DNA of 64,000 bases from Ceraceosorus guamensis (lineage: Eukaryota > Basidiomycota > Exobasidiomycetes > Ceraceosorales > Ceraceosoraceae). Location: assembly GCF_003144195.1 (NCBI RefSeq), contig NW_020290022.1:62001-126000 (forward strand), in the 5' to 3' direction. The notes under the pieces were generated by a model, which did not search any database, had not been told where the DNA came from, and saw only the letters and a list, made by a program, of their open reading frames with translations. The translations under genes and the position numbers were made by a program. The number at the start of each line of letters is the position of its first letter. The stretch's first letter is position 1. Below are positions 32,741-44,045 of the stretch, piece by piece.

Positions 32741-34264
32741 TCACGCAGCTGCGATGTACGACGCGCACGTCAAGGCGACGTCAGCGATCGCTGTCGTCTC
32801 TTTTTCGGCATCGTCCGGATCTGTGGAAATGGATGCATAGATGCTGAGCTTTGCGTACGCTTCTCTCTTCGAGGGGCGTGAAGGCTCACAAAGGTAGATG
32901 TGCGTCATGTACCGCTGTTTGCCTGCCCTTTCGAATTTGATGGTTCGCACTGGGAGGGCAAGAATTCAAGGGGGTCAGGAGACCAATCAAGAGGTCAAAT
33001 CTCGATGTTGCTGACAACGCCGCCCGTTGGACTCACCTTCAGCGCAGCACAGCGTCAACTGGGCTCTGGTGACGTGGTACAGCTCCATATTGTGCGTACT
33101 ATCGTGGGTCAACCACATGTACCTTTTGCCATCCGGCGCAGTGAAGAAGATCCTCTTGTGGGTCTGTCTTTTCAATCCATAGTCCATTCGGCACTTGCTA
33201 TTGGGATGCACGACACGAACGGCCAGTGCTCAGAGCGGAAAGAAGAAAGTCAGGGTTGCAAACACTCACTAGCCTTGCAGACCCCACTGGGGCAGGCCCG
33301 TCAGAAGCCAATCGTCGTACGTGTCTCTGATCGGGTGCGCTTCGTACACTGGCACGCCGGAGCACCAGGCTAGCATCAGCGTCGAGCCTCTCGACAGTCA
33401 TTTGTCCCTTCTTCGCTCACCAAAAGGTCCGTGACTGCCAATTCCGATTGTGAGCGCACCGACATGCTTGCCTTTGTAATTGAAGAATCCCGGCACCTGC
33501 GATCTGGCGCGAAAGACGACAACACTTCTTTTTTGTTCTGCTTGTGGATGCACGCCAAGGTCTGCAAGGCAAGTGGATTGGGCAGAGCCTTCCATGTCCT
33601 CATCAAGTCGTTGTTGCTCTTTGGTCGGCTGAGGCTTTGCCGCATTACGCCTCTCTTGCACGTCCTCCTCCTTCATAGCCGTTGACTGTGGCAGCTCGCT
33701 TTTAGCCTCCATCTCGACCGTGCGCTCGACTGCAACTTGTTCCACAGGCTGATCAAGATCTCCATTGGCGTTGAGATCGTCGGCAGCGCTCCTGCCCACT
33801 TCGTACTGGTCATCGATAAAGAGCAATTCTTGCAAATCGCTAGAAAGCTCTATCCTCAACGCCAAGCTGGGACGAGTCTTCAACGTCTCCAAATGCACCT
33901 TGGTCGCTGCTTCCGAGGTTTTGGGCGCGCTAGCGAGAGCCGAAATGACGGACAAGATTTCGGACGCTTTACAGATGGAAGAGGAAGGCGTATGAGTTCT
34001 TGATTCACCCTGCTGCGCTCGATGTGCAGGTACCGAGCCTATCTTGGGAACAGATCTGCTACGAGGCGGATCATTCCGCCCTGCTCTTGCTGCTGCTGCT
34101 TCAGCAGCTCCCTCGTCGCTCGATTCTGACTGAGGCAGGTCGCTGTCTTGCACTGCGTCCGACTTTGCTTGCCCCAGGTCGTTGGCGCCGGGATGTGGCT
34201 CGCCTCCTACAGCGTCTTCCTTCCTCTCCGCCCCCAGATCGGCGCGAGGCTCCGGGTCGGCCAT
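32741..34264 (-). CDS. Unclassified conserved-looking protein, 443 aa, four exons
   Basis: Exons are 34264-33421, 33387-33270, 33197-33037 and 32949-32741; donors GTGAGC/GTGAGT, phases close to 444 codons. Seen: residues 1 to about 240 are acidic and disordered. After about residue 245 the protein becomes ordered (VPGFFNYKGKHVGALTIGIG, HPIRDTYDDWLLTGLPQWG, KRIFFTAPDGKRYMWLTHDS, QRYMTHIYLCEPSRPSKREA, ADVALTCASYIA). No signal peptide or membrane segment is seen. I do not recognise a named family. The ordered part, mostly beta-like with IFFTAPDGKRYMW, resembles the globular domain shared by many basidiomycete proteins of unknown function that use F-x-A/P-DG-x-x-Y-x-W hairpins; that is an impression, not a search result. 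Splicing is supported by open, motif-dense frames on both sides of each junction. The start is uncertain because an AG just before the ATG could be an acceptor of an upstream exon. Confidence 0.72.
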
Positions 34265-35950
34265 CTTGGCGTACAAAGCGGAAGGTGTATCGCTGGTCGA
34301 TCGAGATTTGACGAGCGAAAGGCCAAAAGTAGCAGGAACAGTGTTGAGCCTTTGTATTCTGGTCCACGTCTGGCTGCTGTGCAGTGCGGAGCTTGCTGAA
34401 GCTGATGAGACGCTGAACGGTGAACGACGACGACAAAGCTGGCATTCAGGATGGTGTCGTCGAACATCGAAAAAGAAGCATCAGCACAAAGCCTAAGCCC
34501 GGGGTGCCTGTATACACCTCTTGCGTCTAGTGCTTCGCGCCGAATTGACTCGGCGGAGTGAAAGGGCGATATGAAGTCCGCCTCAAATGAACCTGGGTAC
34601 GTATACTCTACTGAGGGCCGTTAGCACGGATTGGCGTAGCATATGGATGCTACATAATGAAGTCTGCCCCAAAATGAGTGTGCCGGACGAGAGTCGCATC
34701 GCGAGGAAAGGCCAACTGAGCAATGAAACCACCCAGGAAGACCAACAGATCCAAATACTTGGCGATAATAACGCCACATCGGCAGCCACAAATGGGTGAC
34801 GATATCAGTGTCAGAAGCAGAAGTAAAAGCAGAGAAAGGAAGAAGAGTTGTGGCCTCGACCATTAGAATCAAAGGAAAGGCCAAAGGGGATTCGTGATTG
34901 ATCCACTCCTTTCGTTTACTCTGCTCTCACCTCTAGTCCACCATTCTTCAAGCTCCACTCATCTCGTTCAAACGATCGCAAAGCAAAGCAAGGCAGAAAA
35001 GACTAGACTAGTCACGAGTCCTATGCTCCTGCTCAACTTCTTCATGTAGGTGTGGCGCTAATGTCACCATTCTTCAGAGGCCTGCGCGTCTGGCCTGAGT
35101 GGTGAGGACGCTTGAACCATGCCGTCGAAACAGGCGTGGCCGCGTGCACCGAGGTGCCACGTTGCACACTCCCGCCTGGCCACTCGCGCTCTGCATTCCG
35201 GCCTTAGCGGAAGGCCGAAATGAACACTTGACCGCAAATACGGACCGCTCGAAGCCTTGGTTGTGAAGCATCGTGTTCCAGGAAAATAGCAGGTGGACTA
35301 AGCGCGATGGACTCACAGACTCTGCCATAACAAAAGCACCTCACTCAGCGCCTGTTGATCACACGTCATGGCACACGATTTGCGGTCTGCGATGTATGGG
35401 TATTCCGATGGTCGGACTGATACTGAAAGCTCTGAGGCTCGTCGAGCTGCTCACGAGGCTTTCTGTCGTGAATCTTTGTGGGACGACGGGGACAGGTGTG
35501 AAGCTTTGTGGGAAGGGGACAAGAGAGACGAGACTTGATGGTGCTTGTGCGTACTAGAAACAATGTGTTGGGAAGAATCGATGACTTGGCTCTTTGGGAA
35601 GGGATTCTTGATCGTGAAGAGCAGGCGAGAGAGTGTAGCAAAACTCCTGCGTCCTTGACTGCAGCTTCCGATAGGATGGGCTGTCGATGTCCGGAGCGCT
35701 TCTCGAAAGTGTTGTGGGGACAAGGAAGATAATCATGATACATGGTGGAAACATTCTTCAACCACTGTTGCTTGGCGGTTGCGAATCTTCACGCTGCGAT
35801 GCTGACTGCTGGAGGGGAGACGTAGATGACGCAATGGAGACGAGAGGCGATGGCGTTCACGAGCGCGGCCACATTGGATGCACGCATAGGATAGCGCTTG
35901 GCTCAGGCGACTGATGACGAAAACATCTGTCTGCCTTGCAACGGCGCTCC
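34265..35950. other. Intergenic, no confident gene
   Basis: About 1.7 kb. An 80-codon frame on the minus strand (34863-34621, starting MVEATTLLPF) is the only one with a proper ATG and a somewhat hydrophobic product, but I recognise nothing in it and do not call it. One ATTCGTGATT word lies at 34890-34899. Parts near 35440-35640 are G/A-rich on the plus strand. Confidence 0.4.
34890..34899 (+). repeat. Dispersed intergenic word ATTCGTGATT (copy 4)
   Basis: Exact copy; see 8950-8959. Confidence 0.6.
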
Positions 35951-37320
35951 TTAGTGAGCCTGAGGACGCGGCACGCCGGTGTCAGCGCCAGCCGGGACGC
36001 CCTCTTCCGATGAAGTGCCATCCTGCCCTAACGTGTCGGCGGTCTCGACAGACTTGCTGCTGGGCTGAGCGCCGAAGCCATAAGGGTGTGCACCGTAGCG
36101 GCGACCATCGACTTCTTCGGCCATAGCGTGAGAGACCTGAGGAAGCATAGCGATAGCGGTAGCGTCTCCAGCGGGATCCTCGTAGCGTTCCTCGATCGTC
36201 ATGATGTGGATTCCTCCTTCGACGTCGTCACGAGGGGCCTGGCGCAAGAAGTGTCCGTTGCCGCCACCGTTGCTGCCGTTTTTGCGGAAGAAGCTGCTCG
36301 TACCACGACCATTCTCGGTGACCGTGTTGTTGGAGGCCGTAGGCACAAATCGACTGTGGCGAGTGTTGCGCACTCCAGAGACGGCGGCAGCTTCCTTGGT
36401 CGCACCACCGGTGGAGCTGGTGTTCATGGTGTAGCGTTGACGGTCTTGGAGCATAGCTCTAGCATTGAGGGTGGACATGAGCGAATTGACGTAAAGCTTC
36501 GCGAGAGGCAAGTTGAAGAGCAGGTGCGCAGTCGTCGTGGAGCAAACGAAAAGGATCAAATCGATGGTCGCAACGCCAGCCGTGAGTAGACCAGTCTGAA
36601 GCGTGAGACGGATGAGCTTAGTGATGATGTCGTCGGTCTGTTGGAAACCAGTGCGGCTCTTGTTCAGGGTAGCGATCAGCGCAGACGTGATGATAATGTC
36701 ACAAAGGGCAGCGCAAGCCAGCCAGAGAATGACGGCGACCTGAAACTTTTGAAACTCTGCAAACTTGCGCACGATCTCCACACCGATCGTCGTGCCGATG
36801 GAGGAGAGGAAGCTGATGACGGCGGTGACACCAACCACAGCAGAGATCCACCAATGAGACGTGAGCTTCCAGATGCGCCAAGCAAAGAAACCCTGGGCCA
36901 TCATGGCGATAGCAGAGGTGAGGATAGGATCGGCGCTGAAAGTGTGCGTCGCGACGGAAGCAACCTCGAGATCTCCAAAGTTGGACACCAAGTAGAAGTA
37001 TGTGAAGTGGCTGCACAATGCAGTGTGGAGAGTGTCGGCGACGAAGAGCACCGCGATGAAGATTCGCATGAGGCGCTTGTCGTTTGGAAAGTTGACGAAG
37101 CTATTCATAGCGGCGGGTGGGTGTCAGCACGGACAGTGTGGGCGGTGAATCACTGCGCGAGTGGGTGAATGCGCGCATGGATGCAGTGCCGCCTCAGTAC
37201 TCACTACAGGTAGGTCTGCACGACACTGAAGCCATAGAGCCAAATGTTGAGCATGGTGCCCAGGAGGATGAAACCCAGGCTGTAGTCGAGCGCGTGGTGC
37301 GCGTTGAGATCGAGCGTCAT
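35951..37320 (-). CDS. DUF6534-type multi-pass membrane protein, 421 aa, two exons
   Basis: Exons are 37320-37205 and 37100-35951; donor GTGAGT, phase closes with TAC to give QTYLYFVNFPNDKR at the junction. Seen: about seven hydrophobic segments: LGFILLGTMLNIWLYGF, IFIAVLFVADTLHTAL, a middle FYLVSNF region, LTSAIAMMAQGFFAWRIW, ISAVVGVTAVISFLSSIG, VILWLACAALCDIIITSALI and GLLTAGVATIDLILFV. These are followed by KLYVNSLMSTLNARAMLQ and a hydrophilic tail of about 170 residues. Known: this layout, with the W(R)IW and LYxNSLxxxLNxR signatures, is the large fungal DUF6534 family, expanded in Basidiomycota and of unknown function. The tail is Ser/Thr/Gly-rich with poly-Gly/Asn patches. No neighbour gives a functional hint. 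Confidence 0.85.
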
Positions 37321-39403
37321 GATGTCCAACTGTCTCGATTCAATCGATGCAGCGAAGTCGTAAGTGGTGGCTGTCCTGAACGATTTGGGTGGGCTGGTCA
37401 GGGTGCGATGGTCGACGACTGCAAGTCTCAAGCAAGGGCGTGTGTAGCTTCTCCAGGAGGGTCAAAAGAGTATGGAAAGCGAGAAGTGCGGATGAGTGAT
37501 GTTTGAATGTCGGAGGATCCCAAGCAAAGCCCAGCGGACAAGCAGGGGAGATGAAAGTGGGAGGGGATGGTCGTGGTAAGAAGGGCGGAGGAGCGCTGGG
37601 GGGAAGAAAGCTGCCGATGGTGGAAGCGGAGACAGATTGGGTGGATGAGTATGAACGGTATTTGTAGCAAAGCGTCAGGAGCGTCTGCAGGTGGATTCTT
37701 ATGTGAGTGCCCGCACGCAAGCCAGTCACTAGAGATTCGCGAGAGCACTTGTGACTTGCTGCTTCTGTATATCGATAGGTGGATGAGCCGGGGGAGCAGT
37801 GCTCGATCAATCTCTGCGCAAATTGATGAGGTGGGTAGGCAGCCCAGAAGATCAGGGGCGGTGTGACTCTTGCAGCTTCGCTTCAGCGGAAGGAGCCGTG
37901 CACGCCTAGCTGATAGCAAGAAAGTGATGGGAGCAGAATGCCGCGGCCACTGAGGCGCTAAAAGTGGCGTGCGAGGGGATCAAAACGCGCGCTGTTGATG
38001 GTCCAACGGACGGGCAAGCTTGCATGAAGTTGGCGAGGAGTCGAGTGTGCGTAGGAGCTAGAGAGCGGGAGAAAGAGAGAGATGTAGAGAGGATGGCGTG
38101 CGTTCGCGACAGCAGGTGCAGTCAGCCACGACTTGTCGCTTCAAGTACCAATCAGCAGCAGGCATCAGACGACACACAGTCATGAAGTCCATCGCCTCTT
38201 TTCTTGGTCAAAGGAAGCAAATCGGGAAGCAGAGCAAGAATCGTTATGAGGGGGCCGAGCGCATGGAGTCTTAGGGCAGTTGGCACTGGTGCGATGCTAT
38301 GCGAGGAGCGTGAGAGCAAGCTTGAACGCTTTTCGCAACGTTGTGCTGCGCGAGTGCAGCAAGCAGCATCATCATCCTATGCAGCAGCAGGCGCAGGCTT
38401 CTTTCGGAGACTAATGCGCGGCACAACCCCCTCGTACCGTAGACGCGCACCTGCATGCATGCCGCTGCTGCTGCGCTGCTGCTCCATCGCTTCGCAGCTG
38501 TGCATCTTCCTCTTGCATATGGGATCGAGGCGCCAGCTCACCTGACTGCTGAGGCCTCGACATATGCGAGAATTGCATCCACACCGCGTCTGGATCAAAT
38601 CTGTAGGAGGGTGTTTCACACTCAAGACTTTGAACGACGCGAGGCTCTTGATCGCTATTTGGCAGGGCACGGAAGCGCGACGCTACGCCCGAGACTCAGA
38701 AGCTCAGCAGTGTGACCGCGTGTGAACAACTCGATCTGACTCGGGATACACAATTACAAGTGTACGATGGATGTATGGCTGTGTGCTCTTCTGTCTCAGT
38801 CGACCATTCAGAATTGCCGCGGTATAGCTGTGTACCCGCGCATGCATACCGAGAAGTCGAAGAGACGCACTTGCGTCGTTTCGGAGCAAGCTGGTCATCG
38901 CTTACCCCGAGTAGTATTCACAATCAAGAATCAAGAATCTCCCTTCTTATTGTTGCTACCAATTGTGATGCTGTCTGCACGCTCCTTCCAGCGTCACGCA
39001 CGCATCCTGCTGTCAAGCTCGCTGTAGACGTGAAGCTATGCAGGGGGTGTTGACTCTGCCAGCGCCGTGCTCGTAGCTTGACATCCGCGTCCGTGATTTC
39101 TGATTCGAATCAAGAATCGTGAATCTAGCACCCTTCTGACTCGACTTTCTCACCACATAGCCACGCTAGCGCGAGCCCTGCCCCTGCGTCGATTGTCGCG
39201 CACGTTACAGCAGGCTGCGCGGGGGGGATGAGAGGGGAGCCGCTAAAGCCTCAGAGCGCCGGCTTGGCACGCCTACGGTTTTCGGGAAGGACTGAGCGCG
39301 GTATCTCACCGCGCTGCGCGACTGCGACTTACTTGACTGTTGCGACTCTTACTACTAAAACTACCACACGGGTATCTACAGACCATATGTACGTTATGTG
39401 TGC

Positions 39404-39416
39404 ATATATATATATA
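39404..39416. repeat. AT dinucleotide run
   Basis: Alternating A/T run of about 13 bases in the gene-poor region. Confidence 0.6.
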
Positions 39417-39935
39417 CATACGGTTGAGCGCCAATCTCGGTGTAAATCGATGCACACAGCAGCAGATGTAAGAGAGAGTCCTGACTCTTGACTGATCAAT
39501 CACAGAACCATCTTGAGTCCGCGTGACCTTCCATCGTGGATCCCATATGGAAATTACCAAAATAACACACCAATCGCCATGGCATGCAATTCAAATTGCA
39601 ATCACAATCTTGAATGTGTCTCATTTCGGAGAGTCACGAGTGTTGGACGTGGCGGATGTCGCACCCTTGACTCAACTTCTTGCGTCATATATACGTCTCG
39701 GTCTCGTCACTGCTCGTTCGTGACACCAAATTGACCATTTGTGCGATTTGACCTTCAACTACTCTGAGTCAGAGTGCGACTCAAGCTTCAATAAGTGATC
39801 TGAATTTTAAGGTTCGATGCTGCCCTCTCCAGCATGTACAGGTTGAGCTAGCTGCGCCTCATCGAGTCGCGCTAGGCTCATGCATGATTGCTGCTGGCTC
39901 CGCGGAGGCCCACAGCCGACATCTAGAATTGCAAG

Positions 39936-39958
39936 CGCGCGTCGCGCGTCGCGCGTCT
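39936..39958. repeat. GCGCGTC tandem repeat, about three units
   Basis: Three near-perfect 7-base units between SUA5 and the DUF6534 gene. Confidence 0.6.
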
Positions 39959-40110
39959 GCCCTTCGCGATGAGGCCGACCGAACGCATGCGGCAACCCGC
40001 AGGTCTAGTTGCAGGTGTGGCGCACAGGCTGCATCAGGGTGACCCACATTCACGCGGCACCAAATCATGAAGAGACACGATGGAGGCTGCGCATTCATCA
40101 GTCGTTACAA

Positions 40111-40123
40111 AGTCGTGAGTCGT
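40111..40123 (+). repeat. Dispersed word AGTCGTGAGTCGT (copy 3, 13-base form)
   Basis: The same 13 bases occur at 48197-48209, 8 kb away in the other gene-poor region. Confidence 0.6.
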
Positions 40124-40315
40124 CGTGGGTGAGGTTAGAGAAATTCATGCAAGTGGCTGAGGGGGTAAGTAGTGGTGGTAGCAGCGGGTGTATAGACGCT
40201 CCTTCCACAGGTCCACCACGTCGACATGGGAAAGCGTGCTTATGGTGATTCAAAAATCACAAATGACGCTGATTGGGCAGCAACATATCTATACCATGTC
40301 TGCGTCTTGCCCGGC

Positions 40316-40325
40316 ATTCGTGATT
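40316..40325 (+). repeat. Dispersed intergenic word ATTCGTGATT (copy 5)
   Basis: Exact copy; see 8950-8959. Confidence 0.6.
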
Positions 40326-41314
40326 CAAATCAGAATTGCGATCAACTCGGCTCGTAACACGAGCTGTGTGGTCACTCGGGCAATGCAGCGCGGTACGTAT
40401 TATAGAGCGAGCTATATATGATGGTAGCGACTCGAGCAATTTGGGGCTGCACGGGTCGTCCCATCTTTGGCAGAGCACGATTGGGCAGCGACGTGCAGGC
40501 AAGAGGATGCGCGTGCGAGCAAAGCTGTGAATCGCTCTTCCAGACAGCTCCCACGTCCCGCAAAACCCTCACGCGCGACTTTAGCTGTGGACCTTTCCCC
40601 TCGAAATGCTCTGTCGAGTGACTGTAGGGAGGCTGATTGAAGGACCTTGAATTCGCGGTCCAAGATGCTGGAGTGTAGCCTCGGTCTCTTCGCAAGGCAC
40701 GGCGCCAGCTAGCTCATGACGAATCACAATCACAATGCCCTTCCGACTCGCGGCTAGACACGCAGCCAAGTCATTTCGCTCGAGAGGATCAAGCCCAGGA
40801 CAGTCACAGTGACAATAAGTCTTTCTGCCTTGCCGCCTCCGCCACCAACCATCATCACGACGCGCAGCAAGCTCAGCTGCATGAGCCAGCCAGCCTCAAA
40901 AGCGGCGCTAAAGAATGACTGGCGTGAGGCGTGGGAGTAACGAGTAGGCACGAATGTCAGGACCTGCGCAGACCTCGCTCTTACTCGTCCGATTGGGAAG
41001 GTCACCCGCCCGCCACACCGGCCGCCAGCCAGCCTGTGCGTGTATAGATGCAAATGCAAGGAGGTCTGACATCTTGACCCCGACAGCGCGTTCCCACGGT
41101 CGTAGCGCGACCCTGGGGGCGGCCAAGGTTGATATATAGACGCTTGATCCGTGATTATGGTGGGATCGCAACGCGATGCGCAGCGACTCGCGCCTACAAG
41201 CAAAGCGTGGCTCGCTCGTCTTCTTCTTGTTGTGGTAAAGGTACTCGTGACTGTCAAAGCGGACCCGCCTGCTGCTTCTGAACGAGACTGTTGTCACTCT
41301 TGACTGACTGTGTG

Positions 41315-41324
41315 ACTCACGACT
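41315..41324 (-). repeat. Dispersed intergenic word AGTCGTGAGT (copy 4)
   Basis: Exact copy as reverse complement, about 340 bases upstream of SUA5 and 20 bases before a 9-of-10 match to ATTCGTGATT at 41344. Confidence 0.6.
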
Positions 41325-41662
41325 GCAAGGCCGCGAGCGGGGCATTCGTGATCATTTGGAACGATGTGCAGAACACACGCCCAGGAAGGCCCTTCGGCCG
41401 GTGAGGGATTTCTCGTACGAGAGATCTGCGCTCGGCCCTTGTGGAGGAATCGGAATGAAAAGTCAAAAATCTAGCTGCAGCTGCTGTCACGCGAGCAGAA
41501 GGCTTCGACCTTGCTGCCTCCCTGTACGCCAACCCGCCTCTACGTCCTCCACCCAGACTACTCCTCCCATTCACAACTGCCCACCACTACCTGAGCGCTT
41601 ATGCTGTCTCTGCCGCGTTCTTGGACCAAGCTGCGCACTCACAGCGATCTCGTAGCGGGCGC

Positions 41663-43516
41663 ATGCTGAGGAGTCTCTCTGCGCGATCCGCCCCCTTCTC
41701 CCTGGGCACCCAGCGAGGACGTGTAGGGATTTCTGCGAGGAAGGCGTCTCATCACTGGCCCACCCCATCACTTCGACCATTGAGCAATTGGCACAAGATG
41801 CCACTTGATCTCACGATGGCCGAGGCTGGATCCTCGGCCAAAAGGGGGCCCGAAGTCCGTGCCAATGGACTCCCAGCCGGCCCAGAGTCAGACACTTTGC
41901 AAGCTTGCGTGCGCGATGACTCAGGATATCCATCTCGTCGCTTTCAAACTCGGCTTCTGCCAGCCCTCGGAACTTTGGTGGAGAGATCAGCTTCCGTCTC
42001 TACGGCTAGCAAAGCTCTGCGGACCGGTCACGCCGTCGCTTTCCCAACAGAGACCGTGTACGGTCTGGGAGCCAGCGCTCTCTCTTCATCCGCCGTTCTC
42101 AAAATCTTTGCAGCCAAGGGCAGACCGGCCGACAACCCACTCATCGTTCACATCAGTGATCTTCCCATGCTTTCCAGCATCGTTGACCCGGACTGGAGAC
42201 CATCCGAAGCTTACCAGGCGCTCTTCAAGCTCTGGCCAGCTCCGATGACGCTGCTTTGTCCCGCTAAGAAAGACTTGCCGAGGGAAGTTACTGCTGGTCA
42301 TTCTACTGTGGGGGTGCGGATACCGCAGCATGAGCTGGCCAGGGAGTTGATACGAGCTGCTGGAGTACCTCTAGCTGCGCCCTCCGCCAACGCCTCGGGA
42401 AGGCCGAGCCCTACTTTAGCTGCGCACGTCATGTACGATCTGGGCGGGGCGCTGGATGATGCACGCTTGCAGGCAGGCGTTGCGGATGATCCAAGGAAAG
42501 GCTTCTCGGCGGCAGGAACGGCGTCAGTCTTCAGCTCATCCATGCGTGAGCCGAGCTCGTCAAGAGGAAGGGTGCCATTCATCTTGGATGGAGGTCCTTG
42601 CACCTTGGGTCTGGAATCAACAGTGATCGATGGTATCACATCCACATCTGAATTGCGCATCCTTCGGCCTGGTGGACTGAGCGCAGAGAGCATTCAGCAG
42701 TGTCTGGGAAGTGCTGATCTATCCGACAAGTTGGAGGTCAAAATCTACGGCCAGCAGTCTACCGGGGCGAAAGCAATGGAATTTGAGGAGCAGATGTTGC
42801 TCAACCCTACGACGCCTGGAATGAAGTATCGACACTATTCGCCGGATGCTAGGGTGGTTCTAATAAGAGCGACAAAGTCAGCAGGAACGCGAAATCCTGC
42901 TTCAACATCCTCACATCTTGGAGCGCTGCTCGAAGCTCAGCTGGAAAGGTCAGGCGCTGCACAGGGTGGGGACGAAGCGCAGGTGGACATAGGTGTGATG
43001 AGCCTCGACTCGAGCCTGCTCAGCACGTCGATCGATGCTTTGTGCGTCGCTTCACGCAGTACGCTCACCGATTCATCCTCTGTGCCCGAAGCGCAGCGAA
43101 GTCATCTTCGACGGCCCATCGCGCTGCGCACGTCCCTCGCGCACTCTCGACCCGATGTAGAAGCAGGGTCGCTGGCCGAAGGGTCAAAAGCGAGGAAAGT
43201 ATTCATTCACCGCTTCTCGCTCGGCAGCATTCGAGACCCTCACGAAGCCGCGAGCAGGCTGTTCCAAGGGCTCAGGGTGCTGGATGAGGTCGAAATCTTC
43301 CACGAAAGCCAAGAGCAAAGCGACGGCGAAGGTGCTGCTGCTGGGCAGGGACAGGAGCTGGAGCTGGACGCATCGAATGGACGGGGTTCTTTGAGGAGAC
43401 GCAAGACGGGATGCGATGTGATTCTGGTCGAGAGCGTTACGGAGCAGGGTATAGGGCTGGCCATCATGAATAGACTCAACAAAGCTGCTGGAGAAGTCGT
43501 TGAGATTGACCTTTGA
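41663..43516 (+). CDS. SUA5: Sua5/YrdC threonylcarbamoyl-AMP synthase, 617 aa, single exon
   Basis: Seen: the YrdC core contains AVAFPTETVYGLGA near residue 129, IFAAKGRPADNPLIVHI, FKLWPAPMTLL, GHSTVGVRIP and PLAAPSANASGRPSPT. DGGPCTLGLESTVID and LRILRPGG follow, and then PGMKYRHYSPDARVVLI begins the C-terminal Sua5 domain. Known: Sua5 makes threonylcarbamoyl-AMP from threonine, bicarbonate and ATP, the first step of t6A37 on ANN-decoding tRNAs, in both cytosol and mitochondria. The first 48 residues contain no acidic residue and are rich in Arg/Ser/Ala, like a mitochondrial presequence. Met46 (41798) has A at -3, while Met1 has C at -3, which suggests leaky scanning to two products. The protein is longer than yeast Sua5 (426 aa) because of Ser-rich insertions in the YrdC linker and the C-terminal domain. 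Confidence 0.94.
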   Translation: MLRSLSARSAPFSLGTQRGRVGISARKASHHWPTPSLRPLSNWHKMPLDLTMAEAGSSAKRGPEVRANGLPAGPESDTLQACVRDDSGYPSRRFQTRLLPALGTLVERSASVSTASKALRTGHAVAFPTETVYGLGASALSSSAVLKIFAAKGRPADNPLIVHISDLPMLSSIVDPDWRPSEAYQALFKLWPAPMTLLCPAKKDLPREVTAGHSTVGVRIPQHELARELIRAAGVPLAAPSANASGRPSPTLAAHVMYDLGGALDDARLQAGVADDPRKGFSAAGTASVFSSSMREPSSSRGRVPFILDGGPCTLGLESTVIDGITSTSELRILRPGGLSAESIQQCLGSADLSDKLEVKIYGQQSTGAKAMEFEEQMLLNPTTPGMKYRHYSPDARVVLIRATKSAGTRNPASTSSHLGALLEAQLERSGAAQGGDEAQVDIGVMSLDSSLLSTSIDALCVASRSTLTDSSSVPEAQRSHLRRPIALRTSLAHSRPDVEAGSLAEGSKARKVFIHRFSLGSIRDPHEAASRLFQGLRVLDEVEIFHESQEQSDGEGAAAGQGQELELDASNGRGSLRRRKTGCDVILVESVTEQGIGLAIMNRLNKAAGEVVEIDL

Positions 43517-44045
43517 GAGGCCACGCACCGCACCCGCACCCGCGTCCGGAAAAGGTCCAGAAGCACATCTGCCAGCTTTGCAGAAGTCGCTGGTTTTCTT
43601 GTTATTTTGGTGCCTTCGCACAAACACATACCCTTTTCGCTGCTCGCATTTCTTTTTACAAAAAACATATCATTGCAGCCGTCGCGAGGGCGCATATCCT
43701 TTGAATCTGACGGTGAGATCCGGAAAAGAAGGCGAATGGAGGGAGGGAGGAGAAAGGGATGGATGGTGGGAAGAGAGGGGGGGCAGGCAATCGATCCAGT
43801 CGATGCGCCAAACGTGCGGAGCGGGTGTGAAAGTGTCCTTGCAAATGGTGGAGAGGTATGAAGAGCGACCAGGGAGGGCAACGAGTCAGACTTTGGAGAG
43901 TGGCAGGACGGCAAAGGGCACGAGATTCGTAGTGTACAAGAAGGCAGGTTGAAGCGAACGAGACTAAGCGATTCCAAGCGACGACATTTTGTAGACGATG
44001 ATGGTTCAGATCACGGGATGGGAGATGCATGGCTTGCTAGCAAGG
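43517..44045. other. Convergent 3' region
   Basis: Tail-to-tail spacer between SUA5 and the four-TM gene, with a purine-rich plus strand around 43720-43790 (GGGAGGGAGG-type runs). No gene is seen. Confidence 0.55.

Larger units (their letters stand above)
37321..41662. other. Gene-poor region of 4.3 kb
   Basis: No gene is supported. Immediately upstream of the DUF6534 gene the minus strand is pyrimidine-rich, as in many fungal leaders. Further right are simple repeats (GCTGCT-type near 38460, AT dinucleotides at 39404-39416, GCGCGTC repeats at 39936-39958) and several ATTCGTGATT- and AGTCGTGAGT-type words. The longest open frames (up to 167 codons) are low-complexity or arginine-rich and match nothing I know. 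No tRNA-like or rRNA-like sequence was noticed. Confidence 0.5.

Noticed and set aside
34621-34863. 80-codon minus-strand frame starting MVEATTLLPF, with a hydrophobic alternative frame
   Set aside because: Compared with small membrane proteins such as Pmp3 it lacks their conserved residues; no splice partner or family motif.
35080-35190. A stretch with tRNA-like GGCCTGAGTGG wording
   Set aside because: No T-loop GTTCRANNC sequence or acceptor-stem pairing could be found around it.
40754-41345. Minus-strand frames of 145-167 codons upstream of SUA5
   Set aside because: Arg/Ser-rich with scattered low-complexity tracts (poly-Gly), no motif, and located in the SUA5 promoter region.
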